From an uncultured Prevotella sp. (lineage in GTDB: Bacteria > Bacteroidota > Bacteroidia > Bacteroidales > Bacteroidaceae): a stretch of 64,000 nt of DNA. Made by a program: the position numbers and the translations under genes. This document shows positions 63,757 to 64,000 of this stretch, in pieces. The stretch's first letter is position 1, and each line of letters begins with the position of its first letter. Below the pieces are notes generated by a model that worked only from the letters and a program-made list of their open reading frames with translations, was not told the origin of the DNA and did no database searches. Location: the NCBI GenBank assembly GCA_947170725.1, contig CAMVUM010000002.1:1-64000 (forward strand), in the 5' to 3' direction.

Positions 63757-64000
63757 ATGAAAGTATTAGTAGCTACAGAAAAACCATTCGCTTCAACGGC
63801 CGTTGAAGGGATAAGAAACGAAATAGAAAATGCCGGCCACGAGTTGGTTTTATTGGAGAAATACACAGATAAGGCCCAGCTTTTGGATGCTGTCAAGGAT
63901 GCTGACGCAATGATTGTGCGTTCAGACAAAGTGACTCCCGAGGTCCTTGACGCTGCCGCCAATCTCAAGGTTGTAGTCCGTGCCGGTGCCGGATATGACT
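63757..64000 (+). CDS. serA: D-3-phosphoglycerate dehydrogenase, N-terminal part (runs off the window)
   Basis: The first 81 codons are present, starting MKVLVATEKPFASTAVEGIRNE and reaching VVVRAGAGYD, the first substrate-domain landmark of D-2-hydroxyacid dehydrogenases. Together with serC 115 bp upstream this identifies serA. The NAD-binding domain and any regulatory domain lie beyond the window. Confidence 0.88.
   Translation, partial: MKVLVATEKPFASTAVEGIRNEIENAGHELVLLEKYTDKAQLLDAVKDADAMIVRSDKVTPEVLDAAANLKVVVRAGAGYD

Overview
The window reads as core chromosome of a member of the Bacteroidota, most likely a Prevotella-like genus (Prevotellaceae). Support: start-proximal promoters carry the Bacteroidota -7 box (TAnnTTTG) instead of a sigma70 -10 box. 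There is a Bat aerotolerance operon, an Na+-translocating NADH:quinone reductase (NqrA-F), the Bacteroidota-type atp gene order (atpD-atpC-atpI-like-atpB-atpE-atpF-atpH-atpA-atpG), and a secreted protein ending in a Prevotella-style C-terminal tail (..LHGQRV..GIYI..GKKFIK..). The genus is inference; no rRNA gene is present.

Layout. 0-2.4 kb: tail of a multidomain secreted protein that looks truncated at its 5' end, closed by a strong bidirectional terminator. 2.5-15.8 kb: one long minus-strand run with almost no spacing, in transcription order moxR, DUF58, a BatD-like membrane protein, batA, a batB-batC fusion, a batD-batE fusion, a PAP2 phosphatase, queA, a DUF2027/Smr protein and nadE. 16-20.7 kb: ftsY, rimO, an HU protein and an HU-transmembrane-LysM fusion, all on the minus strand. 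21.4-23.6 kb: hisB and a polytopic membrane protein. 23.7-28.2 kb: a plus-strand group (Gfo/Idh/MocA oxidoreductase, DUF4421, DUF1460, YkvA-like, yaaA). 28.3-29.7 kb: an intact IS4-family element with 21-bp inverted ends and a 9-bp target duplication. 29.7-49.1 kb: minus-strand bioenergetics block (alkaline phosphatase, complete F1Fo ATP synthase, pfkA, a NhaD-type antiporter, nqrA-F), interrupted by a 1.9-kb gene-poor stretch rich in repeats and palindromes. 49.2-64 kb: a TamB-like protein, rpsA, an rRNA/tRNA 2'-O-methyltransferase, a TamA/BamA-like protein, a small lipoprotein, an MBL-fold hydrolase, a DEAD-family helicase, serC and the start of serA.

How the genes work together. NqrA-F makes a sodium gradient and NhaD exchanges Na+ for H+. 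The ATP synthase c subunit has the essential Glu65 but lacks the usual Na+ ligands, so a sodium gradient made by Nqr would have to be converted to a proton gradient for ATP synthesis. TamA- and TamB-like proteins lie 4 kb apart and probably serve outer-membrane biogenesis. The Bat proteins form an envelope complex controlled by a MoxR ATPase.

I do not see a clear new multi-gene defence or biosynthetic system. The most unusual signals are not genes: (1) a family of GC-rich intergenic elements at about 21.0, 42.6 and 54.0 kb, two copies of which share an ungapped 33-nt spacing and show paired base changes that preserve a stem; (2) a second, about 51-bp dispersed repeat at 19.5 and 43.1 kb; (3) a set of very long perfect inverted repeats in intergenic DNA; (4) an HU-transmembrane-LysM protein that could connect chromosome and cell wall.
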